Below are positions 1 through 8,953 of a DNA stretch of 64,000 nucleotides, piece after piece; within the stretch, counting starts at the first letter, position 1, and each line of letters begins with the position of its first letter. Source of the DNA: Natronomonas halophila (GTDB lineage: Archaea > Halobacteriota > Halobacteria > Halobacteriales > Haloarculaceae). The notes under the pieces were generated by a model. It did no database searches. It saw nothing but the letters and a program-made list of their open reading frames with translations, and was not told the DNA's origin. Where the stretch lies: contig NZ_CP058334.1 in NCBI RefSeq assembly GCF_013391085.1, positions 2,046,001 to 2,110,000 of the forward strand, read 5' to 3'. The translations under genes were made by a program, and so were the position numbers.

Positions 1-2696
1 ACGAGACCATCGTCGAGACGATTCCGGACGGCGCCTACGTCCTCGACGAGGACCACCGCTTCGTCGCACTCAACGGGACGTTCGCCGAGATGACCGGCTA
101 CGACCGCGAGGAGTTGCTCGGCCGTGACGCCGAGGTGGTAAGCACCGAGCGTGGCCATGAACGCGGCATGGAACTCCGCGAGAAACTCCGGGCGGGCGAC
201 ATCGACGTCGCGGTACTCGAAGAGGAACTCGAACCGTCTGACGGCGAGTCCTTCGACGTGGAACTCCGGTTTACCGACCTGCGGGACGACGACGGCACCT
301 TCAGAGGGACGGCCGGCGCCGTCCGCGACATCACCGAGCGCAAGGAACGCCAGCGAGAACTCGAACTGTTTCGAAACCTGCTCGACCGCTCCTCGGACGC
401 CGTTCTGGTTAGCGACCCCGAGACGGGCCGGATTCTCGACGTCAACGATACGGCCGCCCGTCGACTGAACTACGACCGCGAGGACTTACTCGAGTTGACG
501 ATTCCCGACATCGAGACGGAAATGACCTCGCAGGCGGACTGGCATTCGTTCATCGAGGACCTTCGGGCCGAAGGCCGAACGACGTTCCGTGGCTCTCACG
601 AGCGGCAGGACGGGTCGACGTTCCCCGTCGAGGTGAACGTCTCCTACGTCGAACTGAACCGCGAGTACGTCCTGTCGATGGCGCGAGACGTCACCGAACG
701 GAAGGAATACGAGCGGGAACTCCAGCGGAAGGAACGGCGCTACGAGGCCGTTTTCGAGGACCCGAACATCCTCGTCGGCCTGCTCGACCCCGACGGGACC
801 GTCCTCGATATCAACCGGACGGCGATGGAGTACGTCGACGCCGACCTCGATGCAGTGACCGGGGAACCCTTCTGGGAGACGCCGTGGTGGGGCGACTCCG
901 GCGCCGCCAGCGACGAGGTTCGCGAGTGGGTCGAGCGAGCGGCCGACGGCGAGTACGTCGACTTCGAAGCCGACCTCGCCCGCCCCGACGGCGAGCAGTA
1001 CGCGATTGAGGGGTATTTCAGGCCGGTGACGAACGATGAGGGTGAGGTGGTGTCGATAATCGTCTCCGACCGCGACGTGACCGAGCGGAAGCGTCGAGAG
1101 CGCGCACTCGAGGAAAACGAGCGCCGATATCGCGCGCTCGCGGAACATTTCCCGAACGGCATCGTCACGCTGTTCGACCACGACTACGAGTACACCCTCG
1201 CGGCCGGCCGTGGGTTCGAAACCATCAGTTCCGACCCCGCCGACCTCGAAGGCCGGACCTTCGATGAGGTCTGGGACGGGGCGACTGCCGAGAGGTTGCG
1301 GCCGGCCCTCGAGAGTGCCCTCGACGGCGAGGAGCGGTCGGTCGAACTCGACTACGAGGGTCGGGAGTGGATTCTCCACGCCGCGCCGGTCACCGACGAG
1401 GACGGCGAGGTGTTCGCCGGCATGACGATGGCTCAGGACCTCACCGAACGGCGGGCCTACGAGCGCCGACTCGAGGAATCCGAACAGCGGCTACAGGCGC
1501 TCAACCGGCTTAACGAGGTCGTCCGCGACATCTCCGATGCGGTTATCGAGCAATCGACGCGGGACGAAATCGAGCAAATCGCCTGCGAACGCCTCGCCGA
1601 ATCCGACTCCTATGAGTTCGCCTGGGTCGGCGAGACCGACCCGGCGGCCCAGAGCATCGACCGCCGAGCGATGGCCGGCGTCGACGGATATCTCGACGAC
1701 GTGTCGATTTCCATCGACGCGGACGAGGCCGAAAGCGAAGGCCCCACGGGTCGTGCGCTTCGAACCGGCGAGATTCAGACGCTCCAACACGTCCGCGAAT
1801 CCCCGGAGTACGACCCGTGGCGCGGAATCGCCGAGGAGTACGGCTTCCGGGCGTCGGCGGCGATTCCGATTCGCCACGAGGATACGGTTTTCGGCGTACT
1901 GAACGTCTATACCGACCGGCCGGACGGATTCGAGCAGGAGGAACGGACGGTCATCGACCACCTCGGTGAAATCCTCGGCCACGCCATCGCGTCGGTCCAG
2001 CGAAAACAGGCGCTGATGAGCGACACCGTCGTCGAACTCGAACTCGGCGTCCCCGACGTGGTCGAGGACCTCGGAGTCGACATCGACCGTCTGGAGGTCG
2101 ACCGGACGGTCCCCATCGGGGACGGCGCGTTCCTCGTCTACGGCCGAACCGAGTCCCTCGCGGACGTCGAGGCACTGGTCGAGAGCCTCGATTACTGGGA
2201 GGAGGCCACCGCCGTCGACGAGGAAAGCGACCCCGTCCGGTTTCAGGCCCGCCTCTCGGAGCCGCCGATGTTGTCGGCTATCGCCGGCGTCGGCGGGTCG
2301 ATAGAACGTGCCGTCGTGACAGACGGCGACTACCGGATGACCGTCCACTTGCCGGAAAGCGCCGACGTCCGGACCGTCATCGACACCGTTCAGGACGTCT
2401 ATCCGCAGGCCGACGCCCTCGCGCGGCGGCAGGTGTCGGCCTCCGAGGCATCGGCCCAGCAGATAAGCGACGACTGGATGGAGGAACTCACCGACCGGCA
2501 GTTGACGGCCATCGAAGTCGCGTACTTCTCCGGCTTCTTCGAGTGGCCACGCGGCAGTTCCGGCGAGGAGGTCGCCGAGTCGCTCGGCGTCTCCTCACCG
2601 ACCTTCCACCAGCACGTCCGGAGCGCCGAGCGCAAACTGTTCGACGTGGTGCTGTCGGAGGCCGGCACCGGCCCCGGGACGCGGCGGGCCGAGTAG
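1..2696 (+). CDS. PAS/GAF sensor regulator with Bat and HTH_10 domains (5' truncated)
   Basis: The reading frame is open from base 3, with no stop before the first internal ATG at 90, so the true start lies outside the window. At least four PAS modules are visible, each closed by a typical PAC signature such as DITERKERQ, DVTERKEYE, DVTERKRRE or DLTERRAYE. A GAF domain follows (about residues 470-630 counted from the ATG at 90), then a bacterio-opsin-activator type region, then a C-terminal HTH_10 domain beginning LTDRQLTAIEVAYFSGFFEW. No histidine-kinase core or receiver domain is visible. The likely role is a cytoplasmic one-component regulator that joins small-molecule or redox/light sensing to DNA binding; the ligand is unknown. 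A receiver-bearing paralog lies at 51118-53601. Confidence 0.88.
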   Translation, partial: ETIVETIPDGAYVLDEDHRFVALNGTFAEMTGYDREELLGRDAEVVSTERGHERGMELREKLRAGDIDVAVLEEELEPSDGESFDVELRFTDLRDDDGTFRGTAGAVRDITERKERQRELELFRNLLDRSSDAVLVSDPETGRILDVNDTAARRLNYDREDLLELTIPDIETEMTSQADWHSFIEDLRAEGRTTFRGSHERQDGSTFPVEVNVSYVELNREYVLSMARDVTERKEYERELQRKERRYEAVFEDPNILVGLLDPDGTVLDINRTAMEYVDADLDAVTGEPFWETPWWGDSGAASDEVREWVERAADGEYVDFEADLARPDGEQYAIEGYFRPVTNDEGEVVSIIVSDRDVTERKRRERALEENERRYRALAEHFPNGIVTLFDHDYEYTLAAGRGFETISSDPADLEGRTFDEVWDGATAERLRPALESALDGEERSVELDYEGREWILHAAPVTDEDGEVFAGMTMAQDLTERRAYERRLEESEQRLQALNRLNEVVRDISDAVIEQSTRDEIEQIACERLAESDSYEFAWVGETDPAAQSIDRRAMAGVDGYLDDVSISIDADEAESEGPTGRALRTGEIQTLQHVRESPEYDPWRGIAEEYGFRASAAIPIRHEDTVFGVLNVYTDRPDGFEQEERTVIDHLGEILGHAIASVQRKQALMSDTVVELELGVPDVVEDLGVDIDRLEVDRTVPIGDGAFLVYGRTESLADVEALVESLDYWEEATAVDEESDPVRFQARLSEPPMLSAIAGVGGSIERAVVTDGDYRMTVHLPESADVRTVIDTVQDVYPQADALARRQVSASEASAQQISDDWMEELTDRQLTAIEVAYFSGFFEWPRGSSGEEVAESLGVSSPTFHQHVRSAERKLFDVVLSEAGTGPGTRRAE

Positions 2697-2788
2697 CCGT
2701 GTGGCCGGTCCGGGCAGCGCTGGGGCCGCTTTCCCGTGATTTATCAGAACCGAAAGACTGTGACGCTATACCACGGAAAAACCGACGG

Positions 2789-2796
2789 TTTATCCG
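2789..2796 (+). promoter_or_regulatory. TATA-like element for the eIF1A gene
   Basis: A TTTATC element lies 25-29 bases before the GTG at 2818. This is the spacing expected of a leaderless haloarchaeal transcript and it supports the GTG as the start. Confidence 0.5.
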
Positions 2797-2817
2797 TGTT
2801 CAGCGTCTATTTATATT

Positions 2818-3114
2818 GTGACAGAAGAAGAAACTCAGCGGAAGAACCTCCGGATGCCGGGGGACGACGAGATGTTCGCTATCGTGACCGAGATGCTCGG
2901 AGGCCAGCGCGTTCGCCTTCGCTGCATCGACGGTGAGGAACGCATGGGCCGAATCCCCGGCCGCATGCGCTTCCGAACCTGGATCAACCAGGACGACCTC
3001 GTCCTCATCGAGCCGTGGTCGTGGCAGGACGAGAAAGCGGACATCGAATGGCGATACGACGAGCAGGACGCCGCCCAGCTGCGCCGCGAAGGCCACATCG
3101 AAGCCCTCGCCTGA
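2818..3114 (+). CDS. eif1a: translation initiation factor eIF-1A
   Basis: This 98-residue protein has the archaeal aIF1A S1/OB-fold pattern: [15 protein letters not shown], then [20 protein letters not shown], then [19 protein letters not shown]. It binds the small ribosomal subunit A site and stimulates initiator tRNA binding and start selection. The length is normal for the family. The start is GTG, and a TATA-like element sits about 27 bases upstream with no Shine-Dalgarno motif. It is a single gene, followed closely by the convergent antiporter gene on the other strand. Confidence 0.95.
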   Translation: MTEEETQRKNLRMPGDDEMFAIVTEMLGGQRVRLRCIDGEERMGRIPGRMRFRTWINQDDLVLIEPWSWQDEKADIEWRYDEQDAAQLRREGHIEALA

Positions 3115-3180
3115 TTCTTTAGATTTTCCGACGCCCGCGCGAGCGACGCGTCAGCGACCCGATTCATATGTTCTTCTCCC

Positions 3181-4416
3181 CTAATCAGCCGCGGCCGTCG
3201 ACGGCTCCGACTCGACGACAAACCGCTCCAGATACCCCGAATACTGCATCAGCATCGTTCCCAGAATGCTCATCACGAGCACGTAGCCGACCGCAACGGC
3301 GGGCACCACTTCGGTGAGAATCGGCCCCCGCCCCACCGCGCTGGATGCGATGGCAGCGATGATAAGGGAGAACTCCCCTCTGGTGACCATCCCACAGCCG
3401 ACCCGGACGTTCCGGCGGTCGTCGAGGCCGTAGATGCGGCCGCTGAGGAAGCCCGACAGCAGTTTCGACGGCGTCGTCACGACGACGAGGACGGCGATGA
3501 TGCCCGCGACCGCCGGGAAGACGGCGGGGTCGGTGTTGAGGCCAATCCAGAAGAAGAAGACGGCGGCGAAGACGTCCCGCAGCGGGATGAGCCGGTGTTC
3601 GAGGTCGTGGAGGTGGTCGGTGCTCGAAAAGCCCATCCCGATGAAGAAGGCGGCGACGGCCTCGCTGACGCCGATAGCGAGCGCGAAGCCGGCGACGAAG
3701 ACCGTTATCGCGACCGCTCGGAGGACGAACAACTCCTGTGAGTCGACGTCGAGGAACTGCTCGAAATACTCGCCACCCAGATAGACGGCGCCGACCAACA
3801 CGAGCAGGAAGACCATCGCTGTGCCGACGTTGACGGCGATTTCGGCGAATTCGCCGCCACCCAGAAGCACCGCCGAGACGACGGCGAGATAGAAGGCGAT
3901 AAAGAGGTCCTCGTAGACCAGCGTTCCGAGCATCGGCTCTGCTTCGGCGTTGGCGATCCAGCCCAGATCGATGAGTGACTTCGTGATGACGGCCGACGAG
4001 GAGATGTAGACGATACCGCCGAGGACGAACGCCTCCAGAAGGCTCCAGCCCAGCGCGAGGCCGACGACGACGCCCAGCGGGAGGTTCACGAGCAAATCCA
4101 GCGTTCCGGCTTTGCCGATTTTCTCCTTGGAGGCCAGCAGGCGGTCGAGGCTGAACTCCAGTCCAAGGAAAAACAGCAGGAAGACGATACCCAACTCAGC
4201 CAGCAGCGTGATGTGTTCCTCCGCGGCCAGCGCGTAGTCGGCGACGGTGAGGCCGGCAATCGGGCCGATATCGAGCGTCCCGAGGACGTAGGGGCTCATC
4301 AGGATGCCCGCGATGACGTAGAAGGGAATGACCGACTGGCCGACCCGGCGGGCGAGCGTGCCCGCAAGCGCGAGCACGGCGAACATCAGGCCGGCTTCGA
4401 GCAGTACCTGCGCCAT
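3181..4416 (-). CDS. CPA2-family cation/proton antiporter (KefB/KhtU type)
   Basis: The 411-residue protein is almost entirely hydrophobic, with 11-13 predicted membrane helices and CPA2 features including FLLFFLGLEFSLDRL, a serine-rich YISSSAVITKSL segment and GMVTRGEFSLIIAAIA near the C-terminus. It should exchange monovalent cations (K+ or Na+) for protons across the cytoplasmic membrane. There is no fused TrkA-N domain; the regulatory part is instead the gene just upstream (4420-4968), three bases away in the same operon. That two-protein layout matches KhtTU-type systems. Ion selectivity cannot be read from sequence. Confidence 0.88.
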   Translation of the reverse strand: MAQVLLEAGLMFAVLALAGTLARRVGQSVIPFYVIAGILMSPYVLGTLDIGPIAGLTVADYALAAEEHITLLAELGIVFLLFFLGLEFSLDRLLASKEKIGKAGTLDLLVNLPLGVVVGLALGWSLLEAFVLGGIVYISSSAVITKSLIDLGWIANAEAEPMLGTLVYEDLFIAFYLAVVSAVLLGGGEFAEIAVNVGTAMVFLLVLVGAVYLGGEYFEQFLDVDSQELFVLRAVAITVFVAGFALAIGVSEAVAAFFIGMGFSSTDHLHDLEHRLIPLRDVFAAVFFFWIGLNTDPAVFPAVAGIIAVLVVVTTPSKLLSGFLSGRIYGLDDRRNVRVGCGMVTRGEFSLIIAAIASSAVGRGPILTEVVPAVAVGYVLVMSILGTMLMQYSGYLERFVVESEPSTAAAD

Positions 4417-4419
4417 GTC

Positions 4420-4968
4420 TCAGGCGTCGGTGTCGTCGTCGGCCAGTTCGTCGATAACGCCGGATTCGATGGCCGACTCCGGTTCGTCGACCTCGGCGGC
4501 GAGGCCCTCGACTTCCCGGCAGGCCTCACGCGGTCCGAGGATGATGAGCGTGTCACCGGCCTGAATGACCGTCTCGGGGCCGGGATTGGATTCGGTCGTA
4601 TCGTCCCGTTGAATCGAGACGACCGAGGCGCCGGTCTCGTTGCGGAAATCCAGTTCGTCGAGCGTCTTTCCGACGATATCCGACCCCTCAGCTACGTTCA
4701 CCCACTCCAGCAGGGAATCGCCGTCCAGCATCGTCTCGGTCGTATCCGACTTGACTGGCTGGAAGTGCGCCCCCTCCAGAATGGAGCCGACCTGTCGGGC
4801 GAGTCGGTCCGAGAGGTCGAAGAGTTTCTCCGAGTCCGCCTCGCCCACTCGGTGAAACACCTCCCGTTTGCCCGTGTTGTGGATGACGATGACGAGGCGT
4901 TCGTCGTCGCCGATTTCGACTTCGAACTTCTTGCCGACGCCCGGCAAGTCCGATTCGTAGACGGTCAT
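4420..4968 (-). CDS. TrkA-C/KhtT-like antiporter regulatory subunit
   Basis: The 182-residue cytoplasmic protein starts MTVYESDLPGVGKKFEVEIG, the usual opening of KhtT-like proteins, and has a C-terminal RCK_C (TrkA-C) fold with GKTLDELDFRNETGASVVSI and QAGDTLIILGP. It should bind a small ligand and gate the adjacent antiporter. The acidic tail (about 30 residues) is typical of haloarchaea. It is first in a two-gene operon with the KefB-type transporter. The annotation is by family; the ligand is not inferable. Confidence 0.82.
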   Translation of the reverse strand: MTVYESDLPGVGKKFEVEIGDDERLVIVIHNTGKREVFHRVGEADSEKLFDLSDRLARQVGSILEGAHFQPVKSDTTETMLDGDSLLEWVNVAEGSDIVGKTLDELDFRNETGASVVSIQRDDTTESNPGPETVIQAGDTLIILGPREACREVEGLAAEVDEPESAIESGVIDELADDDTDA

Positions 4969-5010
4969 GGCTCGGCGTTCGCACGCCGGAGAATAAAACC
5001 CAAGCCCCCG

Positions 5011-6747
5011 CTACAGGTCCGACAGCGATTCGCCGGCGACCAGTCGCCGAAGCGCCGAGGGCAGTTCATCGAGCGCCACGCGCTCCTGGTCGGTCGAGTC
5101 CCGCTCGCGGACCGTCACGGTGTCGTCTTCCTGCGTTTCGTAGTCGACAGTGACACAGTACGGCGTGCCGACCTCGTCCTGTCGGCGGTAGCGGCGGCCG
5201 ATGTTGCCCGTGTCGTCGTAGCTGACTTCGAACCCGGCCGCACGGAGTTCTCGGGCGACCTCCTGTGCGCGGTCGTCGAGGCCGTCCTTGGTCATCAGCG
5301 GGAAGACGGCGACGGTCGTCGGCGCCATGTCGGCGGGCAGTTCGAGGAACGACCGCTCCTCGTCGTTGACGACATCGCTGCCGTGCGAATGGATGAGGAC
5401 GCTGTAGACGAGTCGGCCGACACCGAAGGAGGGTTCGACGACGTGCGGCGTGATGTGCTCGCCGGATTCGGTCTGTTCCTCGACGGCGAAGCCGGTTTTC
5501 TCGACGGGGACGGTGTGTTCCTCGCCGTCGACCTTGACGGTGACCTCCTCGCCCTCGAAGGCCGAGCGGTCACGACCTGCCAGCGCGTCGAGTGCGTCGG
5601 CGATGTCGCCGGCCTTGCCGCCGAACTCGGGGCCGAGATAGCTCATATCGGGGTCGACCGTCGCGCGCTCGACGGTCTGTTTCTCGTCGTACTGCCGAAA
5701 GAGGGTGAAATCCTCCTCGGAGTACTCGCCGTGCTTTTTGAGGTCGTAATCCGAGCGGTAGGCGAAGCCGGTGACCTCGATCCAGTTGCCGCCGAGTTCG
5801 GTCTCGGCGTCCCAGCAGTCCGCGGCGTAGTGGGCGAGTTCGCCGGGCAGGTGCTGGCGGTAGCGGAACCGCGCCATGTCGATGCCGATGCGCTCGTAGA
5901 ACTCTATCGAGCGGCCGAGATAGTAGGCGACCCACTCGCTTTCGATGACGCCCTCGTCGACGGCCTCACGGACGGTGTAGGTTTCCGTTTCGCCGTCGTC
6001 GGCCTGCTGAGCCGCCGCGGAGTAGAGCGGCACCTCGACGTCAGCCACGCGCTCGATTGGCGGTTCGTCGTGTTCGGGGTCAATGAAGTGCTCCAGTTCG
6101 GCCTGCGTGAACTCACGGACGCGAACGAGCGCGCGACGTGGCGAAATCTCGTTGCGGTACGCGCGGCCGATTTGGGCGACGCCGAACGGCAACTGGTTGC
6201 GCGCGTACTCCTTGAGACGCGGGAACTCCACGAAGATGCCTTGGGCGGTCTCCGGGCGGAGATAGCCCGGTGAGGAGGACCCGGGGCCGATGTTCGTGCC
6301 GAACATGAGGTTGAACTCCTCGACGGGTTCGTCGGCCAGCGCGGCGCCGCAGGACGGACACTCGATGCCGTGGTCGGCGATGAGTTGGCCGACTTCTTGG
6401 GGTTCGTAGGCCTCGGCGTCCTCGACGTCCTCGATTTCGTCCTCGACGAGGTGGTCGGCCCGATGGGTCGCGCCACACTCGGCGCACTCGATAATCATGT
6501 CGTCGAAGCCGTCGAGATGGCCCGACGCCTCGAAGACGGCCTCGGGCATCACCGTCGGCGCCTCCAGTTCCATGTGGCCCTCCTCGCGGACGAAGATGTC
6601 CCGCCAGGTGTCCTCCAGGTTCCGCTTCAGCGCGGCGCCCTCGGGGCCGTAGGTGTAGAAACCGGCTGTACCGCCGTAGGCTTCGTTCGACGCGAAGAAG
6701 AAGCCGCGGCGCTTGGCCAGTTCGGCGAGGTCCGCCAGTTCGGTCAT
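5011..6747 (-). CDS. glyS: glycyl-tRNA synthetase, archaeal/eukaryal dimeric type
   Basis: This 578-residue class II synthetase charges tRNA-Gly. It begins with FFFASNEAYGG..GFYTYGPEG, has a CAECGATH and CPSCGAAL zinc-like cysteine pair region near residues 90-140, class II motif 2 around RNEISPRRALVRVREFTQAE, and motif 3 around VEPSFGVGRLVYSVL. The C-terminal anticodon-binding domain follows (DMAPTTVAVFPLM onward). The length is normal. Its ATG overlaps the stop of the upstream CBS-domain gene by ATGA, so the two are translationally coupled. Confidence 0.96.
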   Translation of the reverse strand: MTELADLAELAKRRGFFFASNEAYGGTAGFYTYGPEGAALKRNLEDTWRDIFVREEGHMELEAPTVMPEAVFEASGHLDGFDDMIIECAECGATHRADHLVEDEIEDVEDAEAYEPQEVGQLIADHGIECPSCGAALADEPVEEFNLMFGTNIGPGSSSPGYLRPETAQGIFVEFPRLKEYARNQLPFGVAQIGRAYRNEISPRRALVRVREFTQAELEHFIDPEHDEPPIERVADVEVPLYSAAAQQADDGETETYTVREAVDEGVIESEWVAYYLGRSIEFYERIGIDMARFRYRQHLPGELAHYAADCWDAETELGGNWIEVTGFAYRSDYDLKKHGEYSEEDFTLFRQYDEKQTVERATVDPDMSYLGPEFGGKAGDIADALDALAGRDRSAFEGEEVTVKVDGEEHTVPVEKTGFAVEEQTESGEHITPHVVEPSFGVGRLVYSVLIHSHGSDVVNDEERSFLELPADMAPTTVAVFPLMTKDGLDDRAQEVARELRAAGFEVSYDDTGNIGRRYRRQDEVGTPYCVTVDYETQEDDTVTVRERDSTDQERVALDELPSALRRLVAGESLSDL

Positions 6748-7595
6748 ACCAGCGCCTCCAGCAGGTCGACGTCCCGGACGATGCCCGTCAGTTCGCCGCC
6801 GGAGACGAGCGGAATCTGCTCGATATCGTGGGAGATCATCGCCTGGGCGGCCTCGCGGGCGGTTTTGCTACCCGTAACCGTCACGAGGTCCGCAGTCATG
6901 AATTCCGCGACCGGTTCCGAGGGAATCTCGACGTTCAGCGTCGGCACCGCGCGACTCCCGACGGCCTTGATGCCCTCCCACATCCACTCGTCGTCCTGAT
7001 TGGCGACGGCATCGCCGGGGTCCGACTCGCCCTGTACCACACGGGCAACCTCGATGATGTCGACTTCCGTCAGCATGCCGGTGTGGTCGCCGTCGTCGTC
7101 CAGCACGATGGCGTAGGGGACGTTCGCGAGGCCGAGTTCGCGCTCGGCGACCGGCAGCGGCGTGCCCTGATAGACCGTGTTGACCTCGTGAGTCGCGAGG
7201 TCGCCGACGGCGGTATCGCCGTCCTCCTCGCCCTCCGCGATGGCGCGAACGATGTCCGTCATGGTGATGATGCCGACCAGTTCCTCGTCGTCGACGACGG
7301 GCACGCGGCGCTCGCCCGAGTCGATAACGAGTTCGGCCACGTCGGTAAGCGACGCCGTCGATTCGACCGACGGGACCTCTCGAATCAGCATCGCCAACTG
7401 GTCTTCGTCCGGCTGTTCGATGAGCGATTCACGCGTCACGAGGCCGCGGAACTCCTCGCCGTCGTCGGTTTCCTTGACGATGGGAACCGACGAAAAGCCC
7501 CGGTCCTGCAGGTATTCGAGGACGTCCTCCCGAGTACCCGGGATTTCGACCGTGACAACCTCGTCCCGCGGCGTCATCGCGTCTGCGACGTTCAT
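6744..7595 (-). CDS. four-CBS-domain protein
   Basis: I take the ATG of MNVADAMTPRDEV as the start, giving 283 residues; the longer open frame to 7649 runs into the upstream repeat. Four CBS motifs follow each other, at about residues 5-65, 70-130, 140-205 and 225-283, each ending in a G(L/I/M)(V/I/L)T or GIVRDVD type strand. Such two-Bateman-module proteins bind adenosyl ligands and usually regulate a partner enzyme or transporter. The stop overlaps the start of glyS, so they form an operon, but a functional link to glycyl-tRNA synthesis is not established. Confidence 0.85.
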   Translation of the reverse strand: MNVADAMTPRDEVVTVEIPGTREDVLEYLQDRGFSSVPIVKETDDGEEFRGLVTRESLIEQPDEDQLAMLIREVPSVESTASLTDVAELVIDSGERRVPVVDDEELVGIITMTDIVRAIAEGEEDGDTAVGDLATHEVNTVYQGTPLPVAERELGLANVPYAIVLDDDGDHTGMLTEVDIIEVARVVQGESDPGDAVANQDDEWMWEGIKAVGSRAVPTLNVEIPSEPVAEFMTADLVTVTGSKTAREAAQAMISHDIEQIPLVSGGELTGIVRDVDLLEALV

Positions 7596-7635
7596 ACCCG
7601 CGAGGTATCCGCGCCTGCGTACTAAGTCCACCGAA

Positions 7636-7842
7636 CGAACTTTTTGCACGGGCGCCTACGGCGCCCGGCAAAAACTTCGATGAAAAAGACACGGCGGCCC
7701 TCCCGATGGTCGGGCCTTGGTCCCGTGCGTGGCGGCCGTAGGCCGCCACGACCATTCGGTTGCGGGCGGAGCACGCAACCCGCACCTCCCTACGGTCGGC
7801 GCGGAGAACCGCTCGGCGCTACGCGCCTCGCGGATGCTCCCC
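7636..7842 (-). repeat. modular hairpin repeat, copy 1
   Basis: On the minus strand this ~207-bp element reads, in order, AGCATCCGCGAGG, GAGCGGTTCTCCGC, GCCGACCGTAGGGAGG, two hairpins (a GTTGCG..CGCAAC stem and a GTGGCGGCC..GGCCGCCAC stem), GGGACCAAGG, GGGCCGCCGTGTCTTTTTCA, TTTTTGCC, a GGGCGCC..GGCGCCC hairpin and GTGCAAAAAGTTCG. The same blocks occur in the same order at 8954-9120 and 37424-37634, with different hairpins between them. It fills the gap between the DCC-protein stop and the CBS-protein start, with its GTGCAAAAAG end pointing at the CBS gene promoter region. Confidence 0.85.
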
Positions 7843-7897
7843 ACGGACTTCTGGCTAAGAGCGTGAAGCAGGTGAAAGGACGAGTCGTTACTTTGTC

Positions 7898-8266
7898 TCA
7901 GCCTTCGACTTCCTCTTTCGAGATGAACTGCCCAAGCGTTCCCCGCCGTTCGGCGACGGCGCTGTAGGCCTCTTCGCGGAGTTCCTCGTAGTCCTCGAAC
8001 TGCCGGAGGAAGGAGACGATATCCCGGGACCCGGGCGGGACGTCCGCCACCGCGAAGGCCTCCTCGATGGCCGCGCCACAGGAGTAGACGGTGTCGTCGG
8101 TCAGGAAATGCGCACACTCCTCGTAGTTTTCGGGGAGGCGGTCGCGCTGGTCGTCGGAGAGGTCCGAGAAGCCGACCGTCCCGATGTCCGAACGCTGTGC
8201 GAAGTAGTTGACCCACCACTTGCAGAACCCGCAATCGTCGTCGTAAACGAGCGTACCCTCTGTCAT
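7898..8266 (-). CDS. DCC-family (DUF393) thiol-disulfide oxidoreductase-like protein
   Basis: The 122-residue protein starts MTEGTLVYDDDCGFCKWWV, which contains the YDDDCGFC signature (DCC plus CxxC) that names this thioredoxin-like family. Members are predicted thiol-disulfide oxidoreductases; the substrate is unknown. I use the ATG at 8266 because the longer frame adds a proline-rich segment that is out of character. It ends 56 bases before the modular repeat copy 1. Confidence 0.85.
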   Translation of the reverse strand: MTEGTLVYDDDCGFCKWWVNYFAQRSDIGTVGFSDLSDDQRDRLPENYEECAHFLTDDTVYSCGAAIEEAFAVADVPPGSRDIVSFLRQFEDYEELREEAYSAVAERRGTLGQFISKEEVEG

Positions 8267-8321
8267 ACCCGAATATACACCCTCCGTCCGTTTAGAAGCC
8301 CCGTTTGCGGCGAGGGTCGTC

Positions 8322-8789
8322 TCAGGAGTATCGGGCGGTTTCGGCGCCGCAGTCCTCACAGACGGTCACCAGCGCGTCGCCCGCTTCGGCCCGCTCGACG
8401 ACGTGGTCGGTGCGTTCCCCGCAGTCCGGACACTCACACAGCAGCGTCAACTCGCCGCCCTCCTGTGGCGCGCCCATCGCCAGCGCCTTGACGCGCTCGT
8501 CGCCGCGGTTCCACCCGCGCTGGAACTCGCCGGCCTCGAAGTGGATGACCTCGTCGGCCCCGACAACGACGTCGCCGTCCTCGGTTTCGAAGGTCACGGT
8601 CCCCTCCAAGATGTAGAACGTTTCCTCTTGCTCCGCGTGGGCGTGATAGCCGAACGCGAAACTGTCGCCGGGCGAGAGCTCGTAGTAGTTTATCGCGAGG
8701 TTCTCCGCGTCGAGCGCCTTTCCGACCGGCCGTTTGATGGTCGCGGGACTCATCCAACTCTCGAGTTCCTCGATGTCGACTTTCTCCAT
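8322..8789 (-). CDS. cupin-domain protein with C-terminal zinc ribbon
   Basis: Of 155 residues, about 20-105 form a small cupin barrel, with YHAHAEQEETFYILEGTVTFE as the first cupin motif (metal-binding His/Glu set) and VIHFEAGEFQRGWNRGDE as the second. The C-terminus carries two CxxC pairs, CPDCGERT and CEDCGAET, which suggest a zinc ribbon. The likely role is metal-dependent binding of a small molecule or nucleotide-linked substrate; the reaction is unknown. It is encoded upstream of the DCC-family gene on the same strand, with about 55 bases between, so possibly co-transcribed. Confidence 0.8.
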   Translation of the reverse strand: MEKVDIEELESWMSPATIKRPVGKALDAENLAINYYELSPGDSFAFGYHAHAEQEETFYILEGTVTFETEDGDVVVGADEVIHFEAGEFQRGWNRGDERVKALAMGAPQEGGELTLLCECPDCGERTDHVVERAEAGDALVTVCEDCGAETARYS

Positions 8790-8953
8790 ACGCGGCTATG
8801 CGACAGCGCCGCGCAAAAAGGAATGGGCCTCGATAGTCACCGAACGTAGGAAATGAACGCAGGGGCGTTTCATGGTCTGCTTATAAAGCGATACTGCGAG
8901 TGGAAAGAGAGATGTTCAAACGGGAGCGGTGCGAGAGCGGAACGGCAGTCGAC
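8790..8953. other. intergenic segment between cupin gene and repeat copy 2
   Basis: I see no convincing gene here. It holds a short inverted stretch (AGGAAATGAACG.. GGGGCGTTTCAT) and a TTATAAAG element at 8881-8887 that could be a promoter for something reading into the repeat at 8954-9120. Confidence 0.4.

Noticed and set aside
4213-6273. A 686-codon open frame antisense to glyS and the antiporter
   Set aside because: It overlaps two certain genes, has no recognisable domains, and is the usual long antisense frame produced by GC-rich codon bias.
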